Assembly (NCBI RefSeq): GCF_013416325.1 | Contig: NZ_JACCGK010000011.1 | Coordinates: 124,001-188,000, forward strand | Length of the DNA stretch: 64,000 nt | Direction of reading: 5' to 3' | Source: Vreelandella sedimenti | GTDB taxonomy: Bacteria; Pseudomonadota; Gammaproteobacteria; Pseudomonadales; Halomonadaceae | Shown here: positions 26,774 to 34,675 of the stretch, piece by piece | How positions within the stretch are numbered: position 1 is the first letter of the stretch | How the letters are laid out: each line of letters opens with the position of its first letter | Translations under genes and position numbers: made by a program | Notes under the pieces: generated by a model | Seen by the model: only the letters and a program-made list of their open reading frames with translations | Database searches by the model: none | Told to the model about the DNA's origin: nothing

Positions 26774-27289
26774 ATGGCTAGGATTAGTGTCGATAACTAC
26801 AAGCGCGTGCTGGGATCATTTCCCAGCGGGGTCACCGTTGTCACAGCTCTCACTGCTGACGGCAAAATGGTTGGATTCACGGCCAGTGCATTTTCAGCAG
26901 TCTCTCTGGATCCTCCCCTGATCTTGGTATGCCCGAGCCTTGCTTCAGAAACCTATCAAGCTATCTGCCAGAGCGGGAGGTTCACTGTCCACATTCTTGG
27001 CTACGAACAAGAAAAGATGGCTTACCAATTCGCCTCGAAGATGACCGATAAGAGTGCTGGAATAGAATGGCAACGCTCGTCACGAGGCAATGCCATTATC
27101 AATGGTGCAGCGGCCTACCTGGAATGCCGTCTATGGGAGAACTATCCGGGTGGCGACCACGCTATTGTCGTCGGCGAAGTCGAGCATCTCCAGGTAGAGG
27201 AAAACGATCCTGAGCCTCTGCTCTACTACCGAGGCGCAATGAGCAGAGTGCCCAAAACGTTAGTTGATGCGGCTATCCTGCAGGCATAG
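26774..27289 (+). CDS. flavin reductase (RutF/DIM6-NTAB family)
   Basis: This 171-residue protein reduces FMN with NAD(P)H and supplies it to a monooxygenase. VLGSFPSGVTVVTAL, GFTASAFSAVSLDPPLILV and the C-terminal LLYYRGAMSRV match the small reductase component family. The ATG at 26774 has GCAGGAG nine bases upstream; the frame is open to 26681, but those residues look non-coding. It forms an operon with the LLM oxidoreductase upstream, the natural electron acceptor partner. Confidence 0.88.
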   Translation: MARISVDNYKRVLGSFPSGVTVVTALTADGKMVGFTASAFSAVSLDPPLILVCPSLASETYQAICQSGRFTVHILGYEQEKMAYQFASKMTDKSAGIEWQRSSRGNAIINGAAAYLECRLWENYPGGDHAIVVGEVEHLQVEENDPEPLLYYRGAMSRVPKTLVDAAILQA

Positions 27290-27344
27290 ACACTGTTACT
27301 GTTCCAAAAGCGGTAGTGGATTAACTATTTTTTAACAACCCCAA

Positions 27345-27373
27345 TAGACGACCGGTCTACTCAGAGCTATAAT
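27345..27373 (+). promoter_or_regulatory. TetR operator and promoter of the TetR gene
   Basis: The palindrome TAGAC-GACCG-GTCTA (27345-27359) covers the -35 hexamer TAGACG (27345-27350), which sits 17 bp from a perfect TATAAT (27368-27373). The same 14-base core recurs at 28038-28051 before the DJ-1 gene, so it is almost surely the site of the TetR protein between them. The start point would fall at or next to the ATG at 27380, implying a leaderless or near-leaderless mRNA. Confidence 0.7.
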
Positions 27374-27379
27374 CTGTTT

Positions 27380-27985
27380 ATGAACACTGAAACCACACAT
27401 GAAACAAACGATGTCCGTGAGAACATTCTTGCTACAGGCCAGCGAATTATGGCGGGCAAAGGTTTTTCAGCCGTTGGTTTAAATGAAATTCTGGCGACTG
27501 CTGGCGTACCCAAGGGCTCCTTCTACCACTATTTTGGCTCGAAGGATGCTTTTGGCGAGGCACTGTTGGAGAGCTATTTCGAGCATTATCTCGCTGAGCT
27601 CGACGAGACGCTTGGTCAACCTGATCAGGCGATGGCCGAACGTCTGATGGCGTATTGGCAGAACTGGCAAGAGAATCAATCCTTTTACGATTGCCAGGGC
27701 AAATGCCTCGCGGTCAAATTAGGCGCTGAAGTAGCCGACTTGTCGGAAACAATGCGTTTAGCGCTCAAGCGCGGTACTACGGGCATCATTGAGCGCCTTG
27801 CGAACGCCATTGAATCTGGCGTGGCAGATGGTTCGCTGTCAATCGAGGGATCAGCTCACGACAATGCTGAAAGCCTTTATCAGCTATGGCTGGGAGCCAG
27901 TGTGATGGTGAAAATTGCGCGCACGACGCGCCCCTTTGAAACAGCCATGAAGACGACTCGCCAGATTCTTCATCTTTCTACCTGA
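27380..27985 (+). CDS. TetR-family repressor (NemR/AcuR-like)
   Basis: This is a 201-residue TetR protein. The HTH (about 18-62) includes GFSAVGLNEILATAGVPKGSFYHYFGSKDAFGEALL, here noted only by position, followed by an all-helical ligand domain. Cys residues in FYDCQGKCLAVKLG are reminiscent of the redox-active cysteines of the electrophile sensor NemR. The operator at its own promoter and at the DJ-1-like gene implies autorepression and joint induction by aldehydes or quinones. There is no ribosome site upstream, consistent with a leaderless transcript. A terminator follows directly. Confidence 0.85.
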   Translation: MNTETTHETNDVRENILATGQRIMAGKGFSAVGLNEILATAGVPKGSFYHYFGSKDAFGEALLESYFEHYLAELDETLGQPDQAMAERLMAYWQNWQENQSFYDCQGKCLAVKLGAEVADLSETMRLALKRGTTGIIERLANAIESGVADGSLSIEGSAHDNAESLYQLWLGASVMVKIARTTRPFETAMKTTRQILHLST

Positions 27986-28003
27986 CCGGGGAGAGATGTT
28001 GAG

Positions 28004-28024
28004 GCACTGATACAGTGCTTTTTT
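28004..28024 (+). terminator. rho-independent terminator of the TetR gene
   Basis: GCACTG-ATA-CAGTGC followed directly by TTTTTT. The stem is short but the layout is canonical, and it sits just before the operator of the next gene. Confidence 0.7.
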
Positions 28025-28036
28025 ACGCCTCTTTTC

Positions 28037-28051
28037 GAGACGACCGGTCTA
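28037..28051 (+). promoter_or_regulatory. second TetR operator, upstream of the DJ-1-like gene
   Basis: GAGAC-GACCG-GTCTA repeats the site at 27345-27359 with one changed outer base, about 30 bp before the ATG at 28082. It links the DJ-1-like gene to the TetR regulator. Confidence 0.7.
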
Positions 28052-28081
28052 ATATATCCACCTTAAACCTTGGAGGAAGAC

Positions 28082-28774
28082 ATGAAAATTTTGATGGTTC
28101 TTACGTCGCACGACCAACTTGGCAACACGGGCCGCAAAACCGGCTTCTGGCTCGAAGAGCTGGCAGCACCCTACTACGCGTTCAAGGAAGCCGGTGCCGA
28201 GATCGTACTGGCATCGCCTAAGGGCGGTCAGCCACCACTCGATCCGAAGAGCAACGAGCCAGACTTCCAGACTGATCTGACTCGCCGCTTTGAGGCGGAT
28301 GCAGACGCCCAGGCTCAACTCACTAACACTGTGCGCCTGGATAGCGTTTCGCAAGATGATTTCGATACTGTGTTCTACCCCGGTGGCCACGGCCCTCTTT
28401 GGGATCTCGCCGAAGACACAAATTCGATTACGCTGATCGGATCGTTTCTCACTGCCGAAAAGCCCGTGGCACTCGTTTGCCATGCGCCTGGCTTGCTTCG
28501 TCATGTTAAAACGCCAAGTGGCCGTCCGCTGGTAGAGGGCAAAAAAGTCACTGGGTTCGCCAACAGCGAAGAAGCCGCTGTCGGTCTGACCGACATCGTG
28601 CCTTTTCTGGTCGAAGACGAACTCAAAGCCAAGGGCGGTATCTTTTCGAAAGGCGACGACTGGGGTCCCTACGTCATCACTGATGGCCTGCTGATCACCG
28701 GTCAGAACCCAGCCTCTTCGGCACCGGCCGCGACCGTTCTCCTCGAACAGCTCGCCAATAGCTTGAAGGCATAA
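28082..28774 (+). CDS. DJ-1/PfpI-family protein (Hsp31/glyoxalase III-like)
   Basis: This is a 230-residue class I glutamine-amidotransferase-fold protein. The nucleophile elbow is VCHAPG with Cys133 and His134, FYPGGHGPLWDL is the oxyanion region, and Glu in AFKEAGAEIVLASPKGG supports the cysteine. Relatives detoxify methylglyoxal or act as chaperones (Hsp31, YajL/YhbO and fungal DJ-1 homologues). TTGGAGGAAGAC precedes the ATG at 28082. The TetR operator in its promoter and the redox setting favour a role against reactive aldehydes. Confidence 0.87.
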   Translation: MKILMVLTSHDQLGNTGRKTGFWLEELAAPYYAFKEAGAEIVLASPKGGQPPLDPKSNEPDFQTDLTRRFEADADAQAQLTNTVRLDSVSQDDFDTVFYPGGHGPLWDLAEDTNSITLIGSFLTAEKPVALVCHAPGLLRHVKTPSGRPLVEGKKVTGFANSEEAAVGLTDIVPFLVEDELKAKGGIFSKGDDWGPYVITDGLLITGQNPASSAPAATVLLEQLANSLKA

Positions 28775-28842
28775 TCGTCTAGGTGATGATGCTGCCTTCG
28801 CTTTACTGCCCCAAGAGAGAAAAGTGCGCACACAGCAAAGTC

Positions 28843-28881
28843 AAAGCCGCAGGTCGGCTGTAACGATCCGCGGCTTTTTTT
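28843..28881 (+). terminator. rho-independent terminator of the DJ-1-like gene
   Basis: AAAGCCGC (28843-28850) pairs with GCGGCTTT (28870-28877), then a run of Ts to 28881. The loop is 19 nt. Confidence 0.75.
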
Positions 28882-28904
28882 AACGTTCGACGCACTCATT
28901 CAGC

Positions 28905-29762
28905 GTGGCGTGCAAACGAGGCAACTGTTGCAATATCAATCCTCTAGTTCAACCATCCACTGGCCTTGGCCGCCTACTCACTGAACGGCTGTTCGAACGC
29001 GGCGACCGCGTGGTAGCCACGCTTCGACGCAAAGGGGCACTGGACGACTTGCAGGCCTTGCATGGTGATCGTTTGCAACAGCTCACTTTTGACGTAACAG
29101 ACACGTCAGCGATGCGAACGTCCGTTTCACAAGCGTTCATGACATCCGGTCGAATCGATTTGGTTGTCAGTAATGCGGGGTATGGACTCTTTGGTACGGC
29201 TGAAGAAGCCAGCGACGAACAGATCGAGCAGCAGATCGCGACGAATCTTACGGGTTCCATTCAGTTTATTCGTGCAGTACTACCGCATTTACGCAAACAA
29301 GGAGGAGGACGGATTGTTCAGGTATCCTCAGAAGGCGGCCAAATAGCCTATCCAAGCTTCAGCCTTTATCATGCTACAAAGTGGGGTATCGAGGGGTTCG
29401 TCGAATCAGTGGCGAAGGAAGTTGCACCTTTTGGTATTGTTTTCATAATTGCCGAGCCGGGCCCCACTGCCACCCAGTTTGCCGAGGGGCTGGATCGCAC
29501 TGCAACGATGCCGATCTATGAAGATTCCCCAGCAGGAGAGCTGCGCAGGGCACTGGCTTCAGGTGACTTGGCTATTAAAGGCGATGCTGGAAACACCGTT
29601 AAAGCCATCATTAAAGTGGCAGATATGACCGCACCACCATTACGCTTAACGTTGGGAAGTACCGCCTATGAATCCATTAGCCATGCGCTAAAAGAGCGGA
29701 GTGAGTCACTCGAAACGTATAAAGACATGGCCCTGTCTGCCGACAGGAAAGAAGTGGCTTAG
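28905..29762 (+). CDS. SDR with replaced 5' end, probably truncated
   Basis: From about residue 19 (STGLGRLLTERLFERGDRVVATLRR) this is a typical 280-residue SDR, with SNAGYGLFG, QVSSEGG and the catalytic YHATKWG intact. The first strand and the TG of the TGxxxGxG cofactor motif are missing: where family members have about seven hydrophobic residues then TG, this reads CNINPLVQP. The only in-frame start is a GTG at 28905 with no ribosome site, 24 bp after the upstream terminator. The gene therefore looks like a 5'-truncated copy joined to unrelated sequence. It may be a pseudogene. Confidence 0.6.
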   Translation: MACKRGNCCNINPLVQPSTGLGRLLTERLFERGDRVVATLRRKGALDDLQALHGDRLQQLTFDVTDTSAMRTSVSQAFMTSGRIDLVVSNAGYGLFGTAEEASDEQIEQQIATNLTGSIQFIRAVLPHLRKQGGGRIVQVSSEGGQIAYPSFSLYHATKWGIEGFVESVAKEVAPFGIVFIIAEPGPTATQFAEGLDRTATMPIYEDSPAGELRRALASGDLAIKGDAGNTVKAIIKVADMTAPPLRLTLGSTAYESISHALKERSESLETYKDMALSADRKEVA

Positions 29763-29791
29763 GGCTGCTTTCGCCTAATACTGCCTCTGCC

Positions 29792-30724
29792 TTAAGCGCC
29801 TATTTGTTGCGATGCCACTGTACCTCCATTAGCAACCTCTAGAGGTTTTTGGTAGCGCAGAGCATCGCGCTTCGGCGATACCTGAAAAAGGCGTCCGTAT
29901 TCGCGAGTGAATTGAGAAACACTTTCGTAACCCACCTCGAAAGCAGCATTGCTAGCAGAATACCCTTCGTCGAGCATCAGGCGCCGCGCTTCGATCAATC
30001 GCAGCCGCTGCTGATATTGACCCGGCGTGAGCGATGTCATGTGCTTGAAGTGCTTGTGGAACGAACTGGGACTCATGCCAGCCTTAGACGCAAGATGCTC
30101 TACCGACACCCGCGATGTGTATTCGGCCCGAAGAATGGCAATGGCATCGGCAAGACGGCTTGCATAGCTACCCGGATCTGCAATGTCCCGCAAGGCGGTG
30201 CCATGAGGCCCCGCCAGCAGCCAATAATGCAACTCCTGCATGATGCCAGGGCGAAGGAGCAGCGCAGAACTGGGGTGATCCAGAAGTTTCATTAGCCGGG
30301 AAGCGCAGTCAATCACTTCCGCTTCGGTGTCTTGAGCGAATAGCGTCTGCATCTCGGATGGTGACTGGGCAGGAGCATTTCCTATGTGAGCGGTAAGCTC
30401 GCGCAAAATTACCATGTCTATTTCGACCGCAATCGCTAGGTAAGGCTCGCTCTGGCTCGCTTGCACAATCCTACCAACAACAGGCATATCAGCGCTCACG
30501 ATCGCTGACTGTCCTGCAGATAAAACCTTCTGTTGATTTCCAACGAGAATCCGCTTTGCACCCTGCAGGACTAGACAAACCAAGGGTTTATAGACCGAAT
30601 GCAGATCGCCAGCAGGCGCTTCAAGGCACATCATTCTCAGGCCCTGCACGGGTGTTAACACCAAGCCATCGCTGTTGGCATGGCGCCTAGCATAGGTCTG
30701 AACAGCTTGCTTGAGCGAGTTCAT
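29792..30724 (-). CDS. AraC-family regulator (AraC_N type)
   Basis: This is a 310-residue protein with an N-terminal cupin-like AraC_N domain (KPLVCLVLQGAKRILVGNQQ) and two C-terminal HTHs: VEHLASKAGMSPSSFHKHFK and ASNAAFEVGYESVSQFTREYGRLF, the family signature, near residues 210-290. The strong GGAGGAG before the ATG at 30724 fixes the start. It is divergent from the SDR at 30979 with about 255 bp between. Regulators of this subgroup often activate a neighbouring SDR or aldo/keto reductase; that is the likely target. Confidence 0.85.
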   Translation of the reverse strand: MNSLKQAVQTYARRHANSDGLVLTPVQGLRMMCLEAPAGDLHSVYKPLVCLVLQGAKRILVGNQQKVLSAGQSAIVSADMPVVGRIVQASQSEPYLAIAVEIDMVILRELTAHIGNAPAQSPSEMQTLFAQDTEAEVIDCASRLMKLLDHPSSALLLRPGIMQELHYWLLAGPHGTALRDIADPGSYASRLADAIAILRAEYTSRVSVEHLASKAGMSPSSFHKHFKHMTSLTPGQYQQRLRLIEARRLMLDEGYSASNAAFEVGYESVSQFTREYGRLFQVSPKRDALRYQKPLEVANGGTVASQQIGA

Positions 30725-30978
30725 AGGCTCTCCTCCCATATTTCCTCTCAAATCTAGTATGGCGGTAAAGCGATTTCCCCGCCCCTGCAGGATAAGGCAA
30801 GTTTAGCGGAGCTATTGGCAAGCCCCGCCAACCTTAAATTGTTAAAACTAACGTCACGCAGTTATTACCGAGGCCATCTGCCGGGAAGAAACCAATTGAG
30901 CAGAACTGGCAGGGGCATCCTCATTAATGGCATTGCGCTCTACAGATGACTTCATACAGATAGCGAGAGGATGTAACA

Positions 30979-31722
30979 GTGAAAACATCAGGAAATACTA
31001 TTCTCATTACTGGCGGTGGCTCCGGCATTGGTCGTGAACTTGCCCTTCGCTTCAATGCTCTGGGCAACACCATCATCATCGCCGGACGTCGCATGGAAAC
31101 GTTGGAGGAGACCATTGCTGGTCAGCCAAACATGTACGCGATGGTCGTCGATGTCGAAGACCCAACAGCCATTACTGCCTTTGCAGAGCGAGTCGTCGCC
31201 GAGCATCCCAACCTCAATGTACTGATCAACAATGCTGGCATTATGCGGCGCGAGGATTTGTCCAGTACGCGGGATCTGAGCGATGCCGAGCAGACGATTG
31301 TCGCCAATTTGCTCGGGCCAATCCGGCTGACGAATGCGCTGACCGACCATCTGGTAAGCCAGCCAGAAGCGGCGATCGTCAACGTCTCATCCGGGTTGGC
31401 TTTTGTACCGTTAAGCGGCACGCCCACCTATAACGCCACCAAGGCAGCCATCCACTCCTATACGATCTCCCTTCGCGAACAGCTCAAGGGCAAGGTCGAG
31501 CTTATCGAGCTTGCTCCCCCCGCCGTGCAAACGGAACTGACACCAGGCCAGTCGGCCCGCGAAGGCTATATGCCGCTCAATGACTATATCGAAGAGGTCA
31601 TGACGTTGTTTAGCCAACAGCCCACACCCAAGGAAATTCTGGTGGAGAAGGTAAATTTCCTTCGCTGGGCAGAGCGTGAAGGTCGCTTCGATCAGGCGGT
31701 CGAGATACTCAGCAAGATGTGA
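30979..31722 (+). CDS. short-chain dehydrogenase (DltE-like)
   Basis: This is a 247-residue SDR starting at GTG, with GAGAGGATG upstream. The cofactor motif is TGGGSGIG (about 12-19), the next strand ends AGRRMETLEE (NADP-type Arg pair), NNAG is near 88, and the catalytic pair is in YNATKAA. The C-terminal part (VELAPPAVQTELTPGQ) matches the DltE/YciK-like uncharacterised group. The intact motifs contrast with the damaged SDRs at 28905 and 54186. Its regulator is probably the divergent AraC protein. Confidence 0.85.
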   Translation: MKTSGNTILITGGGSGIGRELALRFNALGNTIIIAGRRMETLEETIAGQPNMYAMVVDVEDPTAITAFAERVVAEHPNLNVLINNAGIMRREDLSSTRDLSDAEQTIVANLLGPIRLTNALTDHLVSQPEAAIVNVSSGLAFVPLSGTPTYNATKAAIHSYTISLREQLKGKVELIELAPPAVQTELTPGQSAREGYMPLNDYIEEVMTLFSQQPTPKEILVEKVNFLRWAEREGRFDQAVEILSKM

Positions 31723-31752
31723 GGAGCTCGACTGCTTACCCAGGCACCTTTG

Positions 31753-32709
31753 CTATACGATAGAGCCGCTCTCCGCTGAACTTCCGGGTTCAGCGGGTGA
31801 CATCCTGCCGCGCGGAGTATCCCGAGCATAGCGGGCTGGCGGCACTCCTACATGGCGAGTGAAGGCGACGCTAAACGTACTGGCTGAACTGTAGCCTACT
31901 CGACTTGCTACCTCAGCGATGCTGGCTTTTTCTCTGCGTAGTAAGTTTTTTGCTAATGCCATGCGCCAAGTGAGTAAATACTCCATTGGCGCCATTCCCA
32001 TCGCGTGACCAAACCGCTCGTAAAACACGGAGCGAGAGAGCGTCGCCTGACTGGCTAGCTGTGTAACCGTCCACGACTGACTGGGACTCTCATGCATCCG
32101 GCGGATCACTACCGCAAGCCGCCCATCCATCAGGGTACGCAGCAACCCAGGGGCTGCATCCGTCTTTCCACCCGATCGAAGGGCTTCGATGAGCAGGACT
32201 TCTAGCAGCCGCTCCAGCACAACATCACGCGCGGGTCGTTGCGCCCGCGTTTCATCGCTGACGAGTTGCATCAGTGTCGCCAGCCGACTCACTCCCCGTA
32301 CGTGTACAAGCTTGGGGAGCAGCGACGCCAGCAGAGCCGCATCCGGGGAGCGAAAAACACAGTAACCCAACAGCAGGCGGACATCGGGAGGATCGTCTGC
32401 GCTGCCAAGTCTGTGCTCACCATTAGGCAGCAAGATAGGAGTCGAAACGATGTCCTTGGCGCCCGCTGGCAGAAGACTCGACATTGCGAAGTTCTGCGCC
32501 GAGGGGATAAGCACAAAATCTCCTTCCATGAGGACAATCTCGTCATGCCCTTCTGCTTCGAGACGGCATCCTCCCTCAAGAATAGCGCAGTAGAAGGGCC
32601 CCCCAACGTCTGAGCGGTGGACACGCCAACGACCTGCCCCGCTGCCCCGTTTTGAGAACGGGGCAGCGGGTTGAAGCAGCGCAACTACTTGGGTGAACGG
32701 ATCAAGCAA
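31753..32709 (-). CDS. AraC-family regulator (cupin_6 type)
   Basis: This is a 318-residue protein: a cupin N terminus (DVGGPFYCAILEGGCRLEAEG), then AraC HTHs (VTQLASQATLSRSVFYERFG and IAEVASRVGYSSASTFSVAF). The start is a TTG at 32709, giving MLDPFTQVVALLQP, which matches the usual opening MDPLxxVLxLL (compare the relative at 44402). A 14-bp perfect palindrome lies within its first codons (32638-32670). It diverges from the aldo/keto reductase at 32872, its likely target. Confidence 0.82.
   Translation of the reverse strand: MLDPFTQVVALLQPAAPFSKRGSGAGRWRVHRSDVGGPFYCAILEGGCRLEAEGHDEIVLMEGDFVLIPSAQNFAMSSLLPAGAKDIVSTPILLPNGEHRLGSADDPPDVRLLLGYCVFRSPDAALLASLLPKLVHVRGVSRLATLMQLVSDETRAQRPARDVVLERLLEVLLIEALRSGGKTDAAPGLLRTLMDGRLAVVIRRMHESPSQSWTVTQLASQATLSRSVFYERFGHAMGMAPMEYLLTWRMALAKNLLRREKASIAEVASRVGYSSASTFSVAFTRHVGVPPARYARDTPRGRMSPAEPGSSAESGSIV
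32638..32670. repeat. perfect 14-bp inverted repeat inside an AraC gene start
   Basis: CCCGCTGCCCCGTT and AACGGGGCAGCGGG flank a 5-nt loop. The repeat lies within codons 13-24 of the AraC gene at 31753-32709. In mRNA it would be a very stable hairpin near the start codon and could lower translation; as DNA it resembles a strong terminator stem, but it lacks a T-run. Confidence 0.65.
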
Positions 32710-32871
32710 ATCAGGACACCTGCAAACAAAATACGGACATTACACTGTAGATCATCCGGAGCTGGGTAGCCATACTCTCACGTGCAAAATCCTTTTCCGA
32801 GGTGACACCATCCGCAATTTTTATCGCAGTATCTCACCGGATATCGCTACCAAACTACAAGGTAAACTACC

Positions 32872-33906
32872 ATGCAATACCGTAATCTTGGCCGTACCGG
32901 CATCAAGGTCAGCCCCTACTGCCTGGGCACAATGATGTTTGGTGCAATTGCCAATGCAGATCACGATGAATGTGTCGGTATGATCCACAAAGCACTGGAT
33001 TTCGGCATTAACTTCATCGATACCGCCGATGCTTACAGTCAGGGCGAATCTGAAGAGATCGTCGGTAAGGCACTCAAGGGGCGCCGGGACGAGGTCGTGC
33101 TTGCCACTAAGGCGTCTCTACCGATGAGCGATGATCCCAATCATCGTGGCGGATCACGGCGCTGGCTGACCCGCGCGATTGAAGATTCGCTAAGGCGCCT
33201 TCAAACCGACTATATCGACCTTTATCAGCTTCAACGGCTGGATACAGAGACTGACATTGAGGAAACTTTGTCAGTTCTCACCGACTTGATGCGCGAAGGT
33301 AAAGTACGCGCCATCGGCACCTCAACCGCTCCTGCCTCCGACATTGTGGAAGCGCAGTGGGCCGCCGACCGCCGTGGGCTTGCCCGCTTCCGCACAGAGC
33401 AGCCGCCCTACTCTATTCTCAACCGCTCAATCGAGCGGGAAGTGCTGCCCACTTGCCAACGTTACGGCATGGGGGTGTTGACATGGAGCCCGCTAGCCAA
33501 AGGGATGTTGACTGGCAAGTACCGCAAGGGCGGAGAGCTGCCGGACTCGCTGCGCGTGAAATATTTCCCGAAGGCTATGACCGACGAGGGTAGCCTCGAC
33601 GCGGTGGAACAGCTCATCCCTCTGGCTGAGAATGCAGGCTTGTCGTTGATTCACATGGCATTGGCCTTTGCGGTGACGCATCCTGCGATCACATCCGCCA
33701 TAATCGGGCCCCGCACCCCCGAGCAACTCGACCATCTGCTCGTCGGCGCGGAGGTCCAACTGAGCGACGAGCTTCTCGACCAGATCGATCAAATTGTTCC
33801 GCCGGGCGTTGACGTGGCACCGCTGGAGAGGGCGGCCTACATACCGCCGGCGATCGCACAGACCTCCCTGCGTCGTCGTGCACTGATGGAGCGAGCGGTC
33901 ATTTGA
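32872..33906 (+). CDS. aldo/keto reductase with a substituted catalytic His
   Basis: This is a 344-residue TIM-barrel aldo/keto reductase. GRTGIKVSPYCLGTMMFG opens the barrel. Asp50/Asp53, Tyr55 (FIDTADAYSQGESE) and Lys80 (VLATKAS) are the catalytic set. The usual fourth member, His in the DLYQxH motif, is Gln121 here (DLYQLQRLD). The C-terminal TSAIIGPRTPEQLDHLL segment binds NADPH. The substitution should weaken or change carbonyl reduction; some divergent AKR groups are known to lack this His. Expression is probably controlled by the divergent AraC protein. Confidence 0.85.
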   Translation: MQYRNLGRTGIKVSPYCLGTMMFGAIANADHDECVGMIHKALDFGINFIDTADAYSQGESEEIVGKALKGRRDEVVLATKASLPMSDDPNHRGGSRRWLTRAIEDSLRRLQTDYIDLYQLQRLDTETDIEETLSVLTDLMREGKVRAIGTSTAPASDIVEAQWAADRRGLARFRTEQPPYSILNRSIEREVLPTCQRYGMGVLTWSPLAKGMLTGKYRKGGELPDSLRVKYFPKAMTDEGSLDAVEQLIPLAENAGLSLIHMALAFAVTHPAITSAIIGPRTPEQLDHLLVGAEVQLSDELLDQIDQIVPPGVDVAPLERAAYIPPAIAQTSLRRRALMERAVI

Positions 33907-33961
33907 AGTTGTTTTCGGTGCTCAAGACGTAATATCGGGGCGGATGTGGAGACCTAAGCAG

Positions 33962-34000
33962 CACCCTTTAGCTTCAATGGGATGGTCTCATTAAAGGGTG
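33962..34000. terminator. hairpin between convergent AKR and DoxX genes
   Basis: CACCCTTTA (33962-33970) pairs with TAAAGGGTG (33992-34000), with extra GCA/TGC-type pairs outside, over a 21-nt loop. It probably serves both genes. Confidence 0.5.
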
Positions 34001-34033
34001 TTGCGTAAAGCATTACCGCTGGGAATATATTAC

Positions 34034-34537
34034 TTAAAGCTCAAAACCTAGTCGCCTATCGACGGAATATCTGCCGCCGCCACGAATGACGAACAGGAGC
34101 GACACGAACCCCAGCATGATCGGATATTCGATACCGCGGTCGATCCAAGGATAAGTCGGCCCGATCGCAAAGCAGATAACGATCATCTGCACCGTAAACA
34201 CCAGCCCAAGAAGACGCGTGCCGAAGCCCATAGCAATGGCGATGGCGCCAAATGTCTCAAGTAGAGCAACAAATATCGCCAATTGCGGCGCGAAAGGTAG
34301 CCCCAAAACGTTGCCTATCAGGTTTGTCGTCCCAGCCATCGGATCGGCCATTGATCCATGCGGCATACCCAGTAGCTTAGGAATACCATGCGTCAAGATT
34401 GACAGGCCGAACGCTATACGAAGCAGTGCATAAGTGATCGGCTCTCCTCGCGTGTAAAACTGCGCGAGAAAAGGAAAGAGCAAGCGGGGGTGGCCACTCG
34501 TGGATTGGTCAACTGCGGTTTGGTTTTTGATAGACAT
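34034..34537 (-). CDS. DoxX-family membrane protein
   Basis: This is a 167-residue protein with four membrane segments. RIAFGLSILTHGIPKLLG at the start of the first segment and FVALLETFGAIAIAMGFGTRLLGL are the DoxX signatures. DoxX proteins are linked to quinone or thiosulfate metabolism and oxidative stress. The ATG at 34537 has GGAG six bases upstream; 34540 and 34549 are also ATG. It follows paoC by 139 bp on the same strand and may be the last gene of the aldehyde oxidoreductase operon. Confidence 0.82.
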   Translation of the reverse strand: MSIKNQTAVDQSTSGHPRLLFPFLAQFYTRGEPITYALLRIAFGLSILTHGIPKLLGMPHGSMADPMAGTTNLIGNVLGLPFAPQLAIFVALLETFGAIAIAMGFGTRLLGLVFTVQMIVICFAIGPTYPWIDRGIEYPIMLGFVSLLFVIRGGGRYSVDRRLGFEL

Positions 34538-34675
34538 CATTGACTCCATTGACTTGAGATTTCACGACCATCAGGGCGTGAGGAACGTAGCATCCCCACT
34601 TGTTTGACGTAGTAGTGGTGAGACCCAGGTTCAGGTTCGGCATCACATGGCAGTAGCTTCTATTGCTCATGTCTC

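Noticed and set aside
31773-31796. Perfect 9-bp hairpin as a terminator near the AraC/SDR gene ends
   Set aside because: It lies inside the last codons of the AraC gene without a T-run; coding constraint may explain it.
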